Source of the DNA: DASUAO01 sp035763745
Lineage (GTDB): Bacteria; Actinomycetota; Acidimicrobiia; IMCC26256; PALSA-555
NCBI GenBank assembly: GCA_035763745.1
Contig: DASUAO010000055.1
Span: 1 to 64,000, forward strand
DNA length: 64,000 nucleotides
Direction of reading: 5' to 3'
The number at the start of each line of letters is the position of its first letter. Position 1 is the stretch's first letter. Made by a program: the position numbers and the translations under genes. The notes beneath the pieces were generated by a model, which saw only the letters and a program-made list of their open reading frames with translations, did not search any database and was not told the origin of the DNA. Shown here in pieces: positions 42,825 through 51,785 of this stretch.

Positions 42825-44159
42825 TCATCCCCGCACGGAGGGTCGCAACCGGGCGACGGCCCAGAGCACGACACCGCCAGCCAGCATGAGCCCCAGTCGG
42901 ACGAAGAGGCCCGTCCCGCCTTCGGCGAGCGTGTAGACGAGCAACCCGGTACACGCGCCCGCACCGAGCACGGGGACGAACGTGGCGACGCGGAACGGGT
43001 CGTCGACCCGACGGCCGTCGCGGCGGGGGATCCGCCGGCGCGCGACGAGCACGGTCACGTTGACCATCGCGAAGACCGCGAGCAGCAGCGTCACCGTGGT
43101 GTCGGCGAGCTCGCGCAGGTCCCCCGTGGCCGCCAGCGTCGCGGCCATCCCCGCAACGAGGACGATCGCGATCGTCGGCGTGTGCCGTCTCCCCACGCGA
43201 CCGAGGAGACCCGGGATCGAGCGCTTCTCGGCGAGTCCGTAGATCTGACGCGAGGCGGTCGTGAGTGCGAGGAGCGCCGTGTTGGTGACGGCGACGATCG
43301 CGATCACGGCGAAGACCCGGGACGGTACGGGGATCGGCCCGGCGTCGAGTGCGTCGAGCAGCGGCGCCGAGGAGCCGGCCAGCGTCGTGGCGGGCACGAG
43401 CATCGAGACGGAGACGGTGACACCGAGGTAGAGGAGTCCGACGACCGCGAGCCCGCCGACGAGCGCGCGCGGGAACGAGCGCCGTGGCTCGCGGACCTCC
43501 TCCGAGAGGTGCACGACGTCCTCGAAACCAAGGTACGCGAAGAACGCGAGTGCGACGGCGGCGAGGACGCCGGACGTCTCGAGCCCGCCGCGCCCCGCTT
43601 CGAGCAGCCGGCTCGGCTCGGCCTGACCCTCGACCAGCCCGGCGGCACCGGCGATGAGCACGAGCACGAGGCCGCTGACCTCGACGATCGTCAGCACCGC
43701 GTTCGCCCGGGCCGACTCGGAGATCCCGATCCAGGTGACCGCGGACAGCACGACGATCGTCCCGACCGCGACCGGGGCGACGGGCACGTCCACGAACGCG
43801 GCGAGGTACTGGCCACCGACGGCGCGTGACACGACGGCCGCGGTCGAGATCGCGGAGGCCGCCACCACGTAGCCGACGAGGAAGGTGAGCAGGGGGCGCC
43901 CGAACGCGATGTCGACGTAGTGGGCGGAGCCCGCGGCGTGCGGATGCCTGCTGACCAGCTCGACGTACGACAGCGCGGTCAGCGCGGCGAGCGAGAACGC
44001 GAGGAGGAACGGGAGCCAGACCAGGCCGCCGACGTCGTCGGCCACCTCGCCGACGAGGATGTAGATGCCGGCGCCGAGGATGTCGCCGACCACGAGGATG
44101 CCGAGGAGCCCGGTCCCGAGCGCGCGTCGGAGCGGGCGCGTCGGTGCAGGGTCGACCAT
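42825..44159 (-). CDS. APC-superfamily amino acid permease
   Basis: A 444-residue permease with about 12 transmembrane helices. The first helix has GLLGILVVGDILGAGIYILV (the G-x-G substrate-binding loop of the APC family), and FFAYLGFEDVVHLSEEVREP is the signature of helix 6-7. A ribosome-binding site (AGGGAGGA) precedes ATG 44159. It converges with the exchanger gene. Substrate (amino acid or amine) is not determined. Confidence 0.88.
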   Translation of the reverse strand: MVDPAPTRPLRRALGTGLLGILVVGDILGAGIYILVGEVADDVGGLVWLPFLLAFSLAALTALSYVELVSRHPHAAGSAHYVDIAFGRPLLTFLVGYVVAASAISTAAVVSRAVGGQYLAAFVDVPVAPVAVGTIVVLSAVTWIGISESARANAVLTIVEVSGLVLVLIAGAAGLVEGQAEPSRLLEAGRGGLETSGVLAAVALAFFAYLGFEDVVHLSEEVREPRRSFPRALVGGLAVVGLLYLGVTVSVSMLVPATTLAGSSAPLLDALDAGPIPVPSRVFAVIAIVAVTNTALLALTTASRQIYGLAEKRSIPGLLGRVGRRHTPTIAIVLVAGMAATLAATGDLRELADTTVTLLLAVFAMVNVTVLVARRRIPRRDGRRVDDPFRVATFVPVLGAGACTGLLVYTLAEGGTGLFVRLGLMLAGGVVLWAVARLRPSVRG

Positions 44160-44194
44160 CGTTCCTCCCTGGGCGACGGGCTGACCGGCGCGAC

Positions 44195-44971
44195 TCAGTC
44201 GGCGAGGTCGATGACCACCGGGGTGTGGTCGGAGGGCTGCTGGCCCTTGCGGGCGTTGCGGTCGACGATCGCCCACGACACGCGGTCGATGACGGGCCTG
44301 GTCGCGAGCACGAGGTCGATGCGCATCCCGCGGTGCTGGTGGAAGTCGCCGCGGCGGTAGTCCCAGTAGCTGAACAGCTCGTCCTGGTCGTAGACCGTGC
44401 GGAACGCGTCGACGAGGCCCCAGTCCTCGAGCGCGGTGACCGCGGCCCGCTCCTCCGGCGTCACATGGGTCGATCCCTCGAACGCCTTCACCGACCAGAT
44501 GTCGCGATCCTCGGGTGCCACGTTGAAGTCGCCGAGCACCACGAGCGGGTCCGACGGCGACGCGGTGGCTTCGAGCCAGTCGTGCAGCCGCTCGAGCCAC
44601 ACGAGCTTGCGCTCGTAGAACTCGGTGCCCACCTCGCGACCGTTGGGCACGTACACGTTCGCGAACCGGATGCCCCCGCACGTCGCCGCGAGCAGGCGCG
44701 CCTCGCCCTCGTACGGGTCGTCGAGGTCCCCGAACCCCGACGTGACGTCCTCGAGACCGACCTTCGACAGGATCGCCACGCCGTTCCATCTCCCCTGGCC
44801 GTGGTGCGCGGCCTCGTAGCCGAGCGCCTCGAAGGTGAGCTGGGGGAACGCGTCGTCGGCGAGCTTCGTCTCCTGGAGGCAGAGCACATCGGGTTCCGCG
44901 TACCCGAGCCACTCCTCCACGCGCGGGAGACGTGCCTTGAGCGAATTGACGTTCCAGGTGGCGATGCGCAT
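44195..44971 (-). CDS. xthA: Exodeoxyribonuclease III
   Basis: A 258-residue Mg2+-dependent nuclease of the exonuclease III/AP endonuclease family. Motifs in order: MRIATWNVNSLKARLPRV, VLCLQETKL (metal Glu), VYVPNGREVG, VVLGDFNVAPEDRDIW, RIDLVLAT and the catalytic His in QQPSDHTPVVIDL. It removes abasic sites and 3' blocking groups in base excision repair. ATG 44971 fits the family start; an in-frame ATG lies 3 codons earlier. Confidence 0.93.
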   Translation of the reverse strand: MRIATWNVNSLKARLPRVEEWLGYAEPDVLCLQETKLADDAFPQLTFEALGYEAAHHGQGRWNGVAILSKVGLEDVTSGFGDLDDPYEGEARLLAATCGGIRFANVYVPNGREVGTEFYERKLVWLERLHDWLEATASPSDPLVVLGDFNVAPEDRDIWSVKAFEGSTHVTPEERAAVTALEDWGLVDAFRTVYDQDELFSYWDYRRGDFHQHRGMRIDLVLATRPVIDRVSWAIVDRNARKGQQPSDHTPVVIDLAD

Positions 44972-45007
44972 CGGCTGCAACCTACCCGGCGCATCTTGCC
45001 GGCCGAC

Positions 45008-46411
45008 CTACCGGGTCCCCGACGGATCGAGATCGCCGAGGTAGCGCGGGTTGGCCACGGTGAGCTTCGCCCGGACGAGGTCGACGACGACGGACACCAC
45101 CTCGTCGCGTCGATCCTCCAGCGAGCCGTCGCGGATGCGCCGGGCGAGCTCGGCCACCAGGGTGCGCGGATCAGCGTCGCCGTCGAGGAGCGCCGCCAAC
45201 CGGTCGCGCACCGGCGCATCGGCCGCCGGCCCCAGCAGCAGCTCCCGCTCGACGATCCCGAGCGCGTTCACGGCCACACGGGCATGGAAGGAGGTGCGCC
45301 CCTCCGTGGCCGGCATCACGTCCTGCTCGAGGTACTCGCGCACCGCCTCGAGCAGCTCGGCAGCCGTCGGTCGGTCCTGGAAGCCGGCCGGGGGTTCGAC
45401 CGGTTGCAGGTCGGGGGCACCGTCGCTCACACGACTGCCGGCGACGAGACGCAGCACGTCCCACTCGGTCTCGGCGATGCGCCGGCCCAGGGTGGCGAGC
45501 TCCACGGAGCGCACCATGCCGCTGAGGTGGGTGAACGCCTGGCCGCCGCAGATCACGCCCCACTTCAGGGTGCCGAACGTCTCCCAGTACCGGAGGTGCT
45601 CGGGGTCGACGGGTTCGCCGCCCGCGGCGACGTAGGCGTCGAGGAGATCGGCGACGGAGCCGAATCCGCCGACCGGTTGATCGCCGTTCCCGAAGCGCCA
45701 CGAGCGCACGCAGCACCAGCCGAGGTCCTCGACCGGGTCGCCGAGGTGCGCGAGCTCCCAGTCGAGCACCGCCCGCAGCCCGTCGGGGCCGACGACGAGG
45801 TTGCCGTTGCGGAAGTCACCGTGCACCAACCGGGGCTCCACGGGAGGTGGCGCGTGCTCCTCGAGCCAGCCCAGGACGAGCTCGAACGCGGGATGCGGCT
45901 CGCCGATCGAGTCGAGCACCCCGCGGTACTGCGCGATCTGCTCCCGAGCGCCGAGCACCGGGAGGTCGGGGAGGTCGGCGACGTCGAGCGCGTGGATGCG
46001 TGCCGCCGCGGTGCCGCACTGGCCGGCGAGCTTCGAGCGCGCGTCGGCGTACTCGTCGTCGCGCAGGATCCGGCGGGGGATCGTCTCGCCCTCGATCCGT
46101 TCCATGACGAACCCCGATCCGAGGTCGTCGGCGGGCTCGAGGACGAACGTGGCAGCCGGGACGGCGACCCCGCCGGCGCCGGCCGCGCGGAGCAGCTCGA
46201 ACTCGGTCTCGCGCGCGGATTGGCCCACTGACGCGCCCGGGTCGCGACGCAGCACGAGCTCGAGCGGCGCCCCGTCGACCGGCGTCGCGTCGAACGCCCA
46301 GGTCTCGCGGGACGCCCCGCCCGACAGGCGCACGAGGTCGCGGACCTCGACCGACGAACCGAGGTGACGGCCGACGGCCGCGGCGAGCGCCGCGGTGTCG
46401 GGCGCGCTCAC
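45008..46411 (-). CDS. Aminoglycoside-phosphotransferase-like kinase fused to DUF6285
   Basis: A 467-residue protein. Residues 1-330 are an APH-type kinase: LVRLSGGASRETWAF, catalytic LVHGDFRNGNLVVGPDG and metal-binding LDWELAHLGDPVEDLGW. The C-terminal 110 residues (RPTAAELLEAVREYLEQDVM, then FHARVAVNALGIVERELLLG) match DUF6285, which is usually a separate small protein beside such kinases and acyl-CoA dehydrogenases. The kinase type occurs in lipid/acyl-CoA gene neighbourhoods rather than in drug resistance. Substrate is unknown. Confidence 0.82.
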   Translation of the reverse strand: MSAPDTAALAAAVGRHLGSSVEVRDLVRLSGGASRETWAFDATPVDGAPLELVLRRDPGASVGQSARETEFELLRAAGAGGVAVPAATFVLEPADDLGSGFVMERIEGETIPRRILRDDEYADARSKLAGQCGTAAARIHALDVADLPDLPVLGAREQIAQYRGVLDSIGEPHPAFELVLGWLEEHAPPPVEPRLVHGDFRNGNLVVGPDGLRAVLDWELAHLGDPVEDLGWCCVRSWRFGNGDQPVGGFGSVADLLDAYVAAGGEPVDPEHLRYWETFGTLKWGVICGGQAFTHLSGMVRSVELATLGRRIAETEWDVLRLVAGSRVSDGAPDLQPVEPPAGFQDRPTAAELLEAVREYLEQDVMPATEGRTSFHARVAVNALGIVERELLLGPAADAPVRDRLAALLDGDADPRTLVAELARRIRDGSLEDRRDEVVSVVVDLVRAKLTVANPRYLGDLDPSGTR

Positions 46412-46524
46412 CGGTTCCCCTCTGGGGCACGCTCCGACGGCATCGCGCGGACGCTAGCGCCGGTCCGACGTAGGCCGCGGACGCAGACGCGGTCGACGGA
46501 ATCGACCGGAGTATCGTCACGCGC

Positions 46525-48390
46525 ATGAACCGACCCAAGCGGCTGGCTCGGGCGTTGGTCGGCGCCGGACTGCTGGCGCTCGCGGTGCTCGTGCCGGCAA
46601 CGGCCGTCGCAGCCCCGAACGGCACGACTGGCTTCCTGGGGGTATCCGAGCAGATCACCGGGTTCGACGTGCAGCTCACGATCGAGTCGAGCGGCGAGCT
46701 CCTCGTGCAGGAGACGATCGACTACGACTTCGGCGTCCTCTCGAAGCACGGCATCTTCCGCGACATCCCGGTGCGCTTCGACTACCCGGAGAAGGCCGAC
46801 ACCGACCGCGTCTACCCGCTCGACGTGGTGTCGGTCCGCGCGTCGGAGGGAACGCCGGGCCAGTACACGTTGGAGACGTTCACCCAGAACGGGATCGGGT
46901 ACGACCGGATCAAGATCGGCGACCCGGACCGGACGATCACGGGCGAGCACCGCTACGAGATCACCTACCGGGTTCGAGGCGCGCTGAACGGCTTCGACGA
47001 GCACGACGAGCTGGTCTGGAACGCTGTCGGGACGCAGTGGCCCGTGATCATCGACGACGTCACCGTCGAGCTCGTCGCGCCCGCTGACATCACCGCGGTC
47101 AACTGTGCCCAGGGCTCGTTCGGGTCGAACCTGCCGTGTGACACGGCCTCCTTCGACCTCGACCTCGCGAGCTTCGCCCAGACCCAGCTCTTCCCGTTCC
47201 AGGGGCTGACCGTCACGATCGGGCTGCCCAAGGGCGCCGTGCCCACGCCGAAGCCGATCCTGGAGGAGCGGTGGACGGTCGGGCGCGCGTTCGCCGTGAA
47301 CGCAGGAACCGTGGGCGGTGCGGCTGCGCTGGGGCTCGGTGGGTTCGGGGCGTTCCTCCTCGCGTTCGGTCGCAAGGCGCGGGACCGGCGCTACCGGGGC
47401 GGCGCCGTCGACCAGACGTTCGGGAGCGAGGGCGGTGCCGACGAGCTCACCCCCGTCTTCGCCGGTGGGACCGAGACGCCCGTCGAGTTCGAGCCGCCCG
47501 ACGACCTGCGCCCCGGACAGGTCGGCACGCTCGTCGACTTCAAGGCGCACCCCCTCGACGTGACCGCGACCATCGTCGACCTCGCGGTCCGCAAGTACCT
47601 CGTCATCGAGGAGGTCGAGACGACCTCGCGGTGGCTGAAGAACGACTGGAAGCTCACCAAGCTCGACACGTCCGACGCGAAGCTCCTCGACTACGAGAAG
47701 GAGCTGCTCGCGGGGCTGTTCAAGAGCGGCGACACCGTGGAGCTGTCGGACCTCAAGCAGAAGTTCGCGACGCGCATGGCAAAGGTGCAGAAGGCCCTCA
47801 CCGAGGACGCGCAGGCGCAGGGCTGGTTCACGCGCGACCCGAGCAGCGCCAAGCTCTCGACGGGGTGCCTCGGGATCGTGGTGTTGCTCCTCGCGATCGG
47901 CGTCACGGTCGCGTTGGCGGTGTGGACGAGCCTCGGCCTCCTCGGGATCCCGCTGATCCTGCTCGGCCTGTTCTGGACGTTCAGCGCTCGCTGGGCACCG
48001 GCCCGCACCGCGAAGGGGAGCGCGCTGCTGCGTCGGACGAACGGCTTCCGGCGGTTCATCGAGGAGTCGGAGAAGGAGCGCGCCCGCTTCGCCGAGCGCA
48101 AGAACCTGTTCTCCGAGTACCTGCCGTACGCGGTGGTCTTCGGTGCGACCGAGAAGTGGGCGAAGGCCTTCGCGGGGCTCGACGGCGAGCCGCCCGACAC
48201 CAGCTACTGGTACCGGTCCAGCACGCCGTTCGAGTACGTCGCGTTCTCCCACGCGATGGACGGGTTCGCGACCACGACCGCAGGCACGCTCACGTCGACG
48301 CCGCCGTCGACCTCCGGGTCGAGCGGCTTCTCCGGCGGGGGAGGGTTCTCCGGTGGTGGCGGCGGCGGAGGTGGCGGCGGCTCATGGTGA
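46525..48390 (+). CDS. DUF2207 predicted membrane protein with Gly-rich tail
   Basis: A 621-residue protein. A signal peptide ends near VAA-PNG (about residue 30). The extracytoplasmic DUF2207 domain has VQLTIESSGELLVQETIDYD and SKHGIFRDIPVRFDY. One membrane helix (about 260-280) leads to a cytoplasmic region with TIVDLAVRKYLVIEEVE, two more helices near 450-485, and a final Ser/Gly tail with long Gly runs. Such tails are typical of this family. TATCGT lies 7 bases before ATG 46525, so it is probably leaderless. The cellular role is unknown. Confidence 0.87.
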   Translation: MNRPKRLARALVGAGLLALAVLVPATAVAAPNGTTGFLGVSEQITGFDVQLTIESSGELLVQETIDYDFGVLSKHGIFRDIPVRFDYPEKADTDRVYPLDVVSVRASEGTPGQYTLETFTQNGIGYDRIKIGDPDRTITGEHRYEITYRVRGALNGFDEHDELVWNAVGTQWPVIIDDVTVELVAPADITAVNCAQGSFGSNLPCDTASFDLDLASFAQTQLFPFQGLTVTIGLPKGAVPTPKPILEERWTVGRAFAVNAGTVGGAAALGLGGFGAFLLAFGRKARDRRYRGGAVDQTFGSEGGADELTPVFAGGTETPVEFEPPDDLRPGQVGTLVDFKAHPLDVTATIVDLAVRKYLVIEEVETTSRWLKNDWKLTKLDTSDAKLLDYEKELLAGLFKSGDTVELSDLKQKFATRMAKVQKALTEDAQAQGWFTRDPSSAKLSTGCLGIVVLLLAIGVTVALAVWTSLGLLGIPLILLGLFWTFSARWAPARTAKGSALLRRTNGFRRFIEESEKERARFAERKNLFSEYLPYAVVFGATEKWAKAFAGLDGEPPDTSYWYRSSTPFEYVAFSHAMDGFATTTAGTLTSTPPSTSGSSGFSGGGGFSGGGGGGGGGGSW

Positions 48391-48391
48391 G

Positions 48392-49405
48392 CTACGCCGC
48401 CGCGCCGACCGGCTTGCCGTCGACGATCTGGTCGAGGTACTCGGACAGCCCGTACCCGACCCGTCCGTCGCAGCGCCATTCGGTCATGCCCTCGGAGATG
48501 CGGGTGACGAGCTGCTCGCCGTCGGGGGTGGTGCGGCGGTTGCGCAGCGGGATCAGCGACTGCACGGTGCCCTCGATGACGTGCTCGACGTCACCGACCG
48601 ATGCCACGGCGCGGATCTTCTCGTGGTACAGGTCGTCGGTGCGCCACTCGGTCTCGATCGTCGCTCCCGTGAGGTAGCGGTACGCGCCGTCCTCGAGCCA
48701 CACGCCGCCGATCCGCTGCGCACCGTCGCGCGCCGTCACGATCGACACGACGAAGCCGCCGTCCTCGCCGAAGTTGCCCGTCAGCCACCGGTACCACCAC
48801 GGCGACTGCCAGAACCGCGGCCCCCAGGAGTGGTCGCGCAGGCCGTACCCGTCGACGACCCACTCCTCGTCGCCCACGCGCACGGTGCCGCGCGCCCCGA
48901 CGTGCTGCTCGTAGTGGCCGCGCGCGAACCCCTCGCCGGGGTTCTCGGCGATCGGGCTCCCGTCGTCGTTGACCGGCTCGCCACCCAGCATCGGGGAGAT
49001 CCCGCGGTAGTCGAGGTCCACCGCGCACTCCTCCCACGGGTTCTGGGTGAACGCGGTGCGAGGGTCGGCCATCTCGAGCGGTCGCTCGAGCACGCAGATC
49101 TTCCCGTGGTAGGAGGCCCGCAGGGACTCGAACGGCTCGATGACCTCGAAGCGCATCCCGCCCGCGTCGAAGGCGTCGTTGTCGGAGATCTCGGGCCGGT
49201 GGTAGGTGAACGCGACCCTGCCGTCGGGCAGGTAGAGGCACGTCGTCATCTCGGCGTAGCCCTCGTTGGCACGGTTGCCGAGGCGGAGGAAGCCGCCGAG
49301 GCACTCGCGGGGGTCGTAGACGTTGAAGTACATGCTCTCGTTGAAGTTCGACGCTTCCTCGAGCGGGTGCAGGTACTCGTCGGACGGATCCAGGCGCAGT
49401 CGCAT
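48392..49405 (-). CDS. DUF7064/7065-type protein, function unknown
   Basis: A 337-residue protein with repeated beta-sandwich-like segments. It has ESMYFNVYDPRECLGGFLRL near the N-terminus and VDGYGLRDHSWGPRFWQSPW in the middle, a pattern I associate with actinobacterial hydroxysteroid- or tyrosinase-neighbour proteins of unknown function (DUF7064/7065). ATG 49405 has TAGGGT 7 bases upstream. It converges with the DUF2207 gene with a one-base gap. No activity is proposed. Confidence 0.7.
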   Translation of the reverse strand: MRLRLDPSDEYLHPLEEASNFNESMYFNVYDPRECLGGFLRLGNRANEGYAEMTTCLYLPDGRVAFTYHRPEISDNDAFDAGGMRFEVIEPFESLRASYHGKICVLERPLEMADPRTAFTQNPWEECAVDLDYRGISPMLGGEPVNDDGSPIAENPGEGFARGHYEQHVGARGTVRVGDEEWVVDGYGLRDHSWGPRFWQSPWWYRWLTGNFGEDGGFVVSIVTARDGAQRIGGVWLEDGAYRYLTGATIETEWRTDDLYHEKIRAVASVGDVEHVIEGTVQSLIPLRNRRTTPDGEQLVTRISEGMTEWRCDGRVGYGLSEYLDQIVDGKPVGAAA

Positions 49406-49528
49406 GGTCGAGACCCTAGGTTGTGGACGACGCGCGTGGCGGGGGAACCGGACGTGACGATCAGCGCCGGAGGCGACCAGAGCAGTCGGCGGCGCCGCAG
49501 GCGTCCCGGGCAGGGCGGGGGAGACGGC

Positions 49529-50464
49529 ATGGACGAGATGACCGAGATGGCGTCGGGGCTGGAGTTCCCGGAGGGTCCGATCGCGATGGCCGACGGCAGC
49601 GTGGTGCTCGGCGAGATCCGCCGGGGGACGCTCTCGTGGGTCACGGCCTCGGGGAGCGTCGCCGTCGTGGCGAACCTCGGCGGAGGGCCCAACGGCGCCG
49701 CGGCCGGGCCCGACGGCGCGGTGTACGTGTGCAACGACGGCGGCTACGAGTACGAGGAGCTGCTCGGGCTCCAGGCGCCGAGCTCGTACCTCCCGGCCGA
49801 CTACTCCGGGGGCCGCATCGAGCGCGTCGACCTGCGCACCGGCGAGCACTCCGTGCTCTACAGCGAGTGCGACGGCAACCCGCTCGTCTCGCCGAACGAC
49901 CTCGTCTTCGACCACGACGGCGGCATCTGGTTCACCGACCACTCGCGGTCGACCGAGCGTGGACGCGCCCATGGCGGGCTCTACTACGCCACACCGCACG
50001 GCTCGATGATCCGCGAGGTCGCGTACCCGCTCGACGCCCCCAACGGCGTCGGGCTCTCACCCGACGGGTCACGCCTCTACGTCGCCGAGACGTTCACCGG
50101 GCGGGTGTGGTGGTGGGACATCACCGGCCCGGGCGAGGTCCGTCCGCCCGACCTCGCGCTGTTCCCGCACGGTGGGACGTTCCTCGCGGGGCTCCCGGGA
50201 CTCCAGTTCTTCGACTCGCTCGCGATCGAGGAGTGCGGCAACGTCGTGGTCGCGACGATCGGCCTGGAGCCGGGGCTCACGGTGATCTCGCCCGACGGTG
50301 AGGTCGTCGAGAAGGTGCCCACTCCCGATCCGTTCACCACGAACGTCTGCTTCGGGGGCGACGACCGACGGACCGCCTTCGTGACCCTGTCGGGCACCGG
50401 CCGCCTGGTGTCGATGCCATGGGCGCGCCCCGGCTTGGCCCCGGCGTTCGAGCCCCTCGTCTGA
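49529..50464 (+). CDS. SMP-30/gluconolactonase/LRE-like protein
   Basis: A 311-residue six-bladed propeller of the SMP-30/gluconolactonase family. The metal-binding positions appear in order: FPEGPIAMADG (Glu), SPNDLVFDHDGGIWFTDHS (Asn), DAPNGVGLSPDGSRLYVAET (Asn and Asp). These enzymes hydrolyse lactones with Ca2+ or Zn2+. The start is ATG 49529. The stop codon lies in the first copy of a 13-bp tandem repeat. Confidence 0.85.
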   Translation: MDEMTEMASGLEFPEGPIAMADGSVVLGEIRRGTLSWVTASGSVAVVANLGGGPNGAAAGPDGAVYVCNDGGYEYEELLGLQAPSSYLPADYSGGRIERVDLRTGEHSVLYSECDGNPLVSPNDLVFDHDGGIWFTDHSRSTERGRAHGGLYYATPHGSMIREVAYPLDAPNGVGLSPDGSRLYVAETFTGRVWWWDITGPGEVRPPDLALFPHGGTFLAGLPGLQFFDSLAIEECGNVVVATIGLEPGLTVISPDGEVVEKVPTPDPFTTNVCFGGDDRRTAFVTLSGTGRLVSMPWARPGLAPAFEPLV

Positions 50465-50494
50465 TCTGCTCGTCTGATCTGCTCGTCTGATCTG
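50456..50494. repeat. 13-bp tandem repeat, three exact copies, at a gene end
   Basis: CTCGTCTGATCTG occurs three times at 50456, 50469 and 50482. The first copy contains the SMP-30 stop codon (50462-50464) and the next in-frame copies would add stops as well. The reverse strand carries AGATCAG, similar to the GGATCAG core of the other two 3'-end repeats in this window. Confidence 0.92.
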
Positions 50495-50559
50495 GGGAGT
50501 GCCCGGCACTAGGTTCTGACGCCGTCGTCGGGAATCGCAGCGAAGCAGGGGAGCAGCAC

Positions 50560-51702
50560 GTGGCCGGTCCGTTGGCAGGGGTGAAGGTCGTCGAGCTGGT
50601 CGGGATCGGGCCGGGGCCGTTCGCGGCGATGCTGCTCGCCGACATGGGTGCCGACGTGGTGCGCGTGCACCGGGCCCAGTCGGTCGAGCGGGGCTTCGAC
50701 CCCGGCGGTGTGCCGATCATGGACCGCAACCGCCGATCGGTCGGCGTCGACCTGAAGCACCCCGAAGGGGTCGAGACCGTGCTCGGGCTCGTCGAGCGCG
50801 CCGACGCGCTGCTGGAGGGGTTCCGTCCCGGTGTGACCGAGCGTCTCGGCGTGGGCCCCGACGACTGCCTCGCGCGCAACCCGAAGCTGGTCTACGGGCG
50901 GATGACCGGATGGGGTCAGGGCGGGCCGCTCGCCGATGCCGCCGGCCACGACATCAACTACATCGCGCTCGCGGGCGCGCTCGCGCACTTCGGTCGGGCG
51001 GGGGAGAAGCCCACGCCACCGCTCAACCTCATCGGCGACTTCGGCGGCGGCGGGATGTTCCTCGCGTTCGGCCTCGTGTGCGGGATCCTCGAGGCCCGCA
51101 CGTCGGGGAAGGGCCAGGTCGTCGACGCGGCCATGGTCGACGGTGCCGCCATCCTCATGTCGTTCGTGTGGGGGATGCAGGCGTTCGGTGCGTTCAGCGA
51201 GGAGCGGGGGACGAACCTGCTCGACACCGGTGCCCCGCACTACGACACCTACGAGACGGCCGACGGCCAGTACGTCGCGCTCGGCGCGCTCGAGGCGCAG
51301 TTCTACGCGGAGTTCCTCGAGAAGACCGGCCTCGCGTCCGAGGACCTCCCGACCGTCGCCGACCAGGCGAACTGGCCCGCCCTGCGGGAGCGGTTCACCG
51401 CGCTGTTCAAGTCGAAGACCCGCGCCGAGTGGTGCGACCTCCTGGAGGGGAGCGACGCGTGCTTCGCGCCGGTGCTCCCGATGAGCGAGGCGGCCCAGCA
51501 CCCCCACATCACGGCGCGGGGGACGCTCGTCGAGTTCGAGGGTCTCACCCAGCCCGCGCCCGCACCCCGCTTCTCGCGCACCGAGCCCGAGCTGTGGCGC
51601 GCGGCGCCGACGCCGGGTGAGCACACCGACGAGGTGCTCAGCGAGTGGGGCTTCTCGGACGCCGACGTGTCCCGCCTCCGCGAGGCCGGCGCCATCCGCT
51701 GA
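50560..51702 (+). CDS. Alpha-methylacyl-CoA racemase-like CaiB/BaiF enzyme
   Basis: A 380-residue family III CoA-transferase fold protein. The residues that act in M. tuberculosis MCR (H126, D156, E241) align with H130 (GHDINYIALAG), D160 (LIGDFGGGG) and E245 (LGALEAQFY) with a constant offset of four. This supports a racemase that inverts 2-methylacyl-CoA, used in branched-fatty-acid and sterol side-chain breakdown. GTG 50560 starts the protein. It ends before a strong hairpin. Confidence 0.88.
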   Translation: MAGPLAGVKVVELVGIGPGPFAAMLLADMGADVVRVHRAQSVERGFDPGGVPIMDRNRRSVGVDLKHPEGVETVLGLVERADALLEGFRPGVTERLGVGPDDCLARNPKLVYGRMTGWGQGGPLADAAGHDINYIALAGALAHFGRAGEKPTPPLNLIGDFGGGGMFLAFGLVCGILEARTSGKGQVVDAAMVDGAAILMSFVWGMQAFGAFSEERGTNLLDTGAPHYDTYETADGQYVALGALEAQFYAEFLEKTGLASEDLPTVADQANWPALRERFTALFKSKTRAEWCDLLEGSDACFAPVLPMSEAAQHPHITARGTLVEFEGLTQPAPAPRFSRTEPELWRAAPTPGEHTDEVLSEWGFSDADVSRLREAGAIR

Positions 51703-51736
51703 CCCCGCGCCTGCGCGCACCCGGTCCCCGCAATGA

Positions 51737-51774
51737 TGCGTCTCTCACCCGCCCATGGCGGGGTGAGAGACGCA
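51737..51774. terminator. Strong bidirectional hairpin terminator
   Basis: Arm TGCGTCTCTCACCCGCC (51737-51753), loop CAT, and arm GGCGGGGTGAGAGACGCA (51757-51774) form a 17-bp stem with one bulged G. It lies between convergent genes (racemase-like on plus, purK on minus). There is no clear T-run, but stability and position make a terminator for both strands very likely. Confidence 0.85.
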
Positions 51775-51785
51775 CGACCGAGAAC

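Noticed and set aside
45008..46411. Aminoglycoside resistance as the role of the phosphotransferase
   Set aside because: The fold is shared by many kinases; the DUF6285 fusion points to a metabolic role, so resistance is not claimed.
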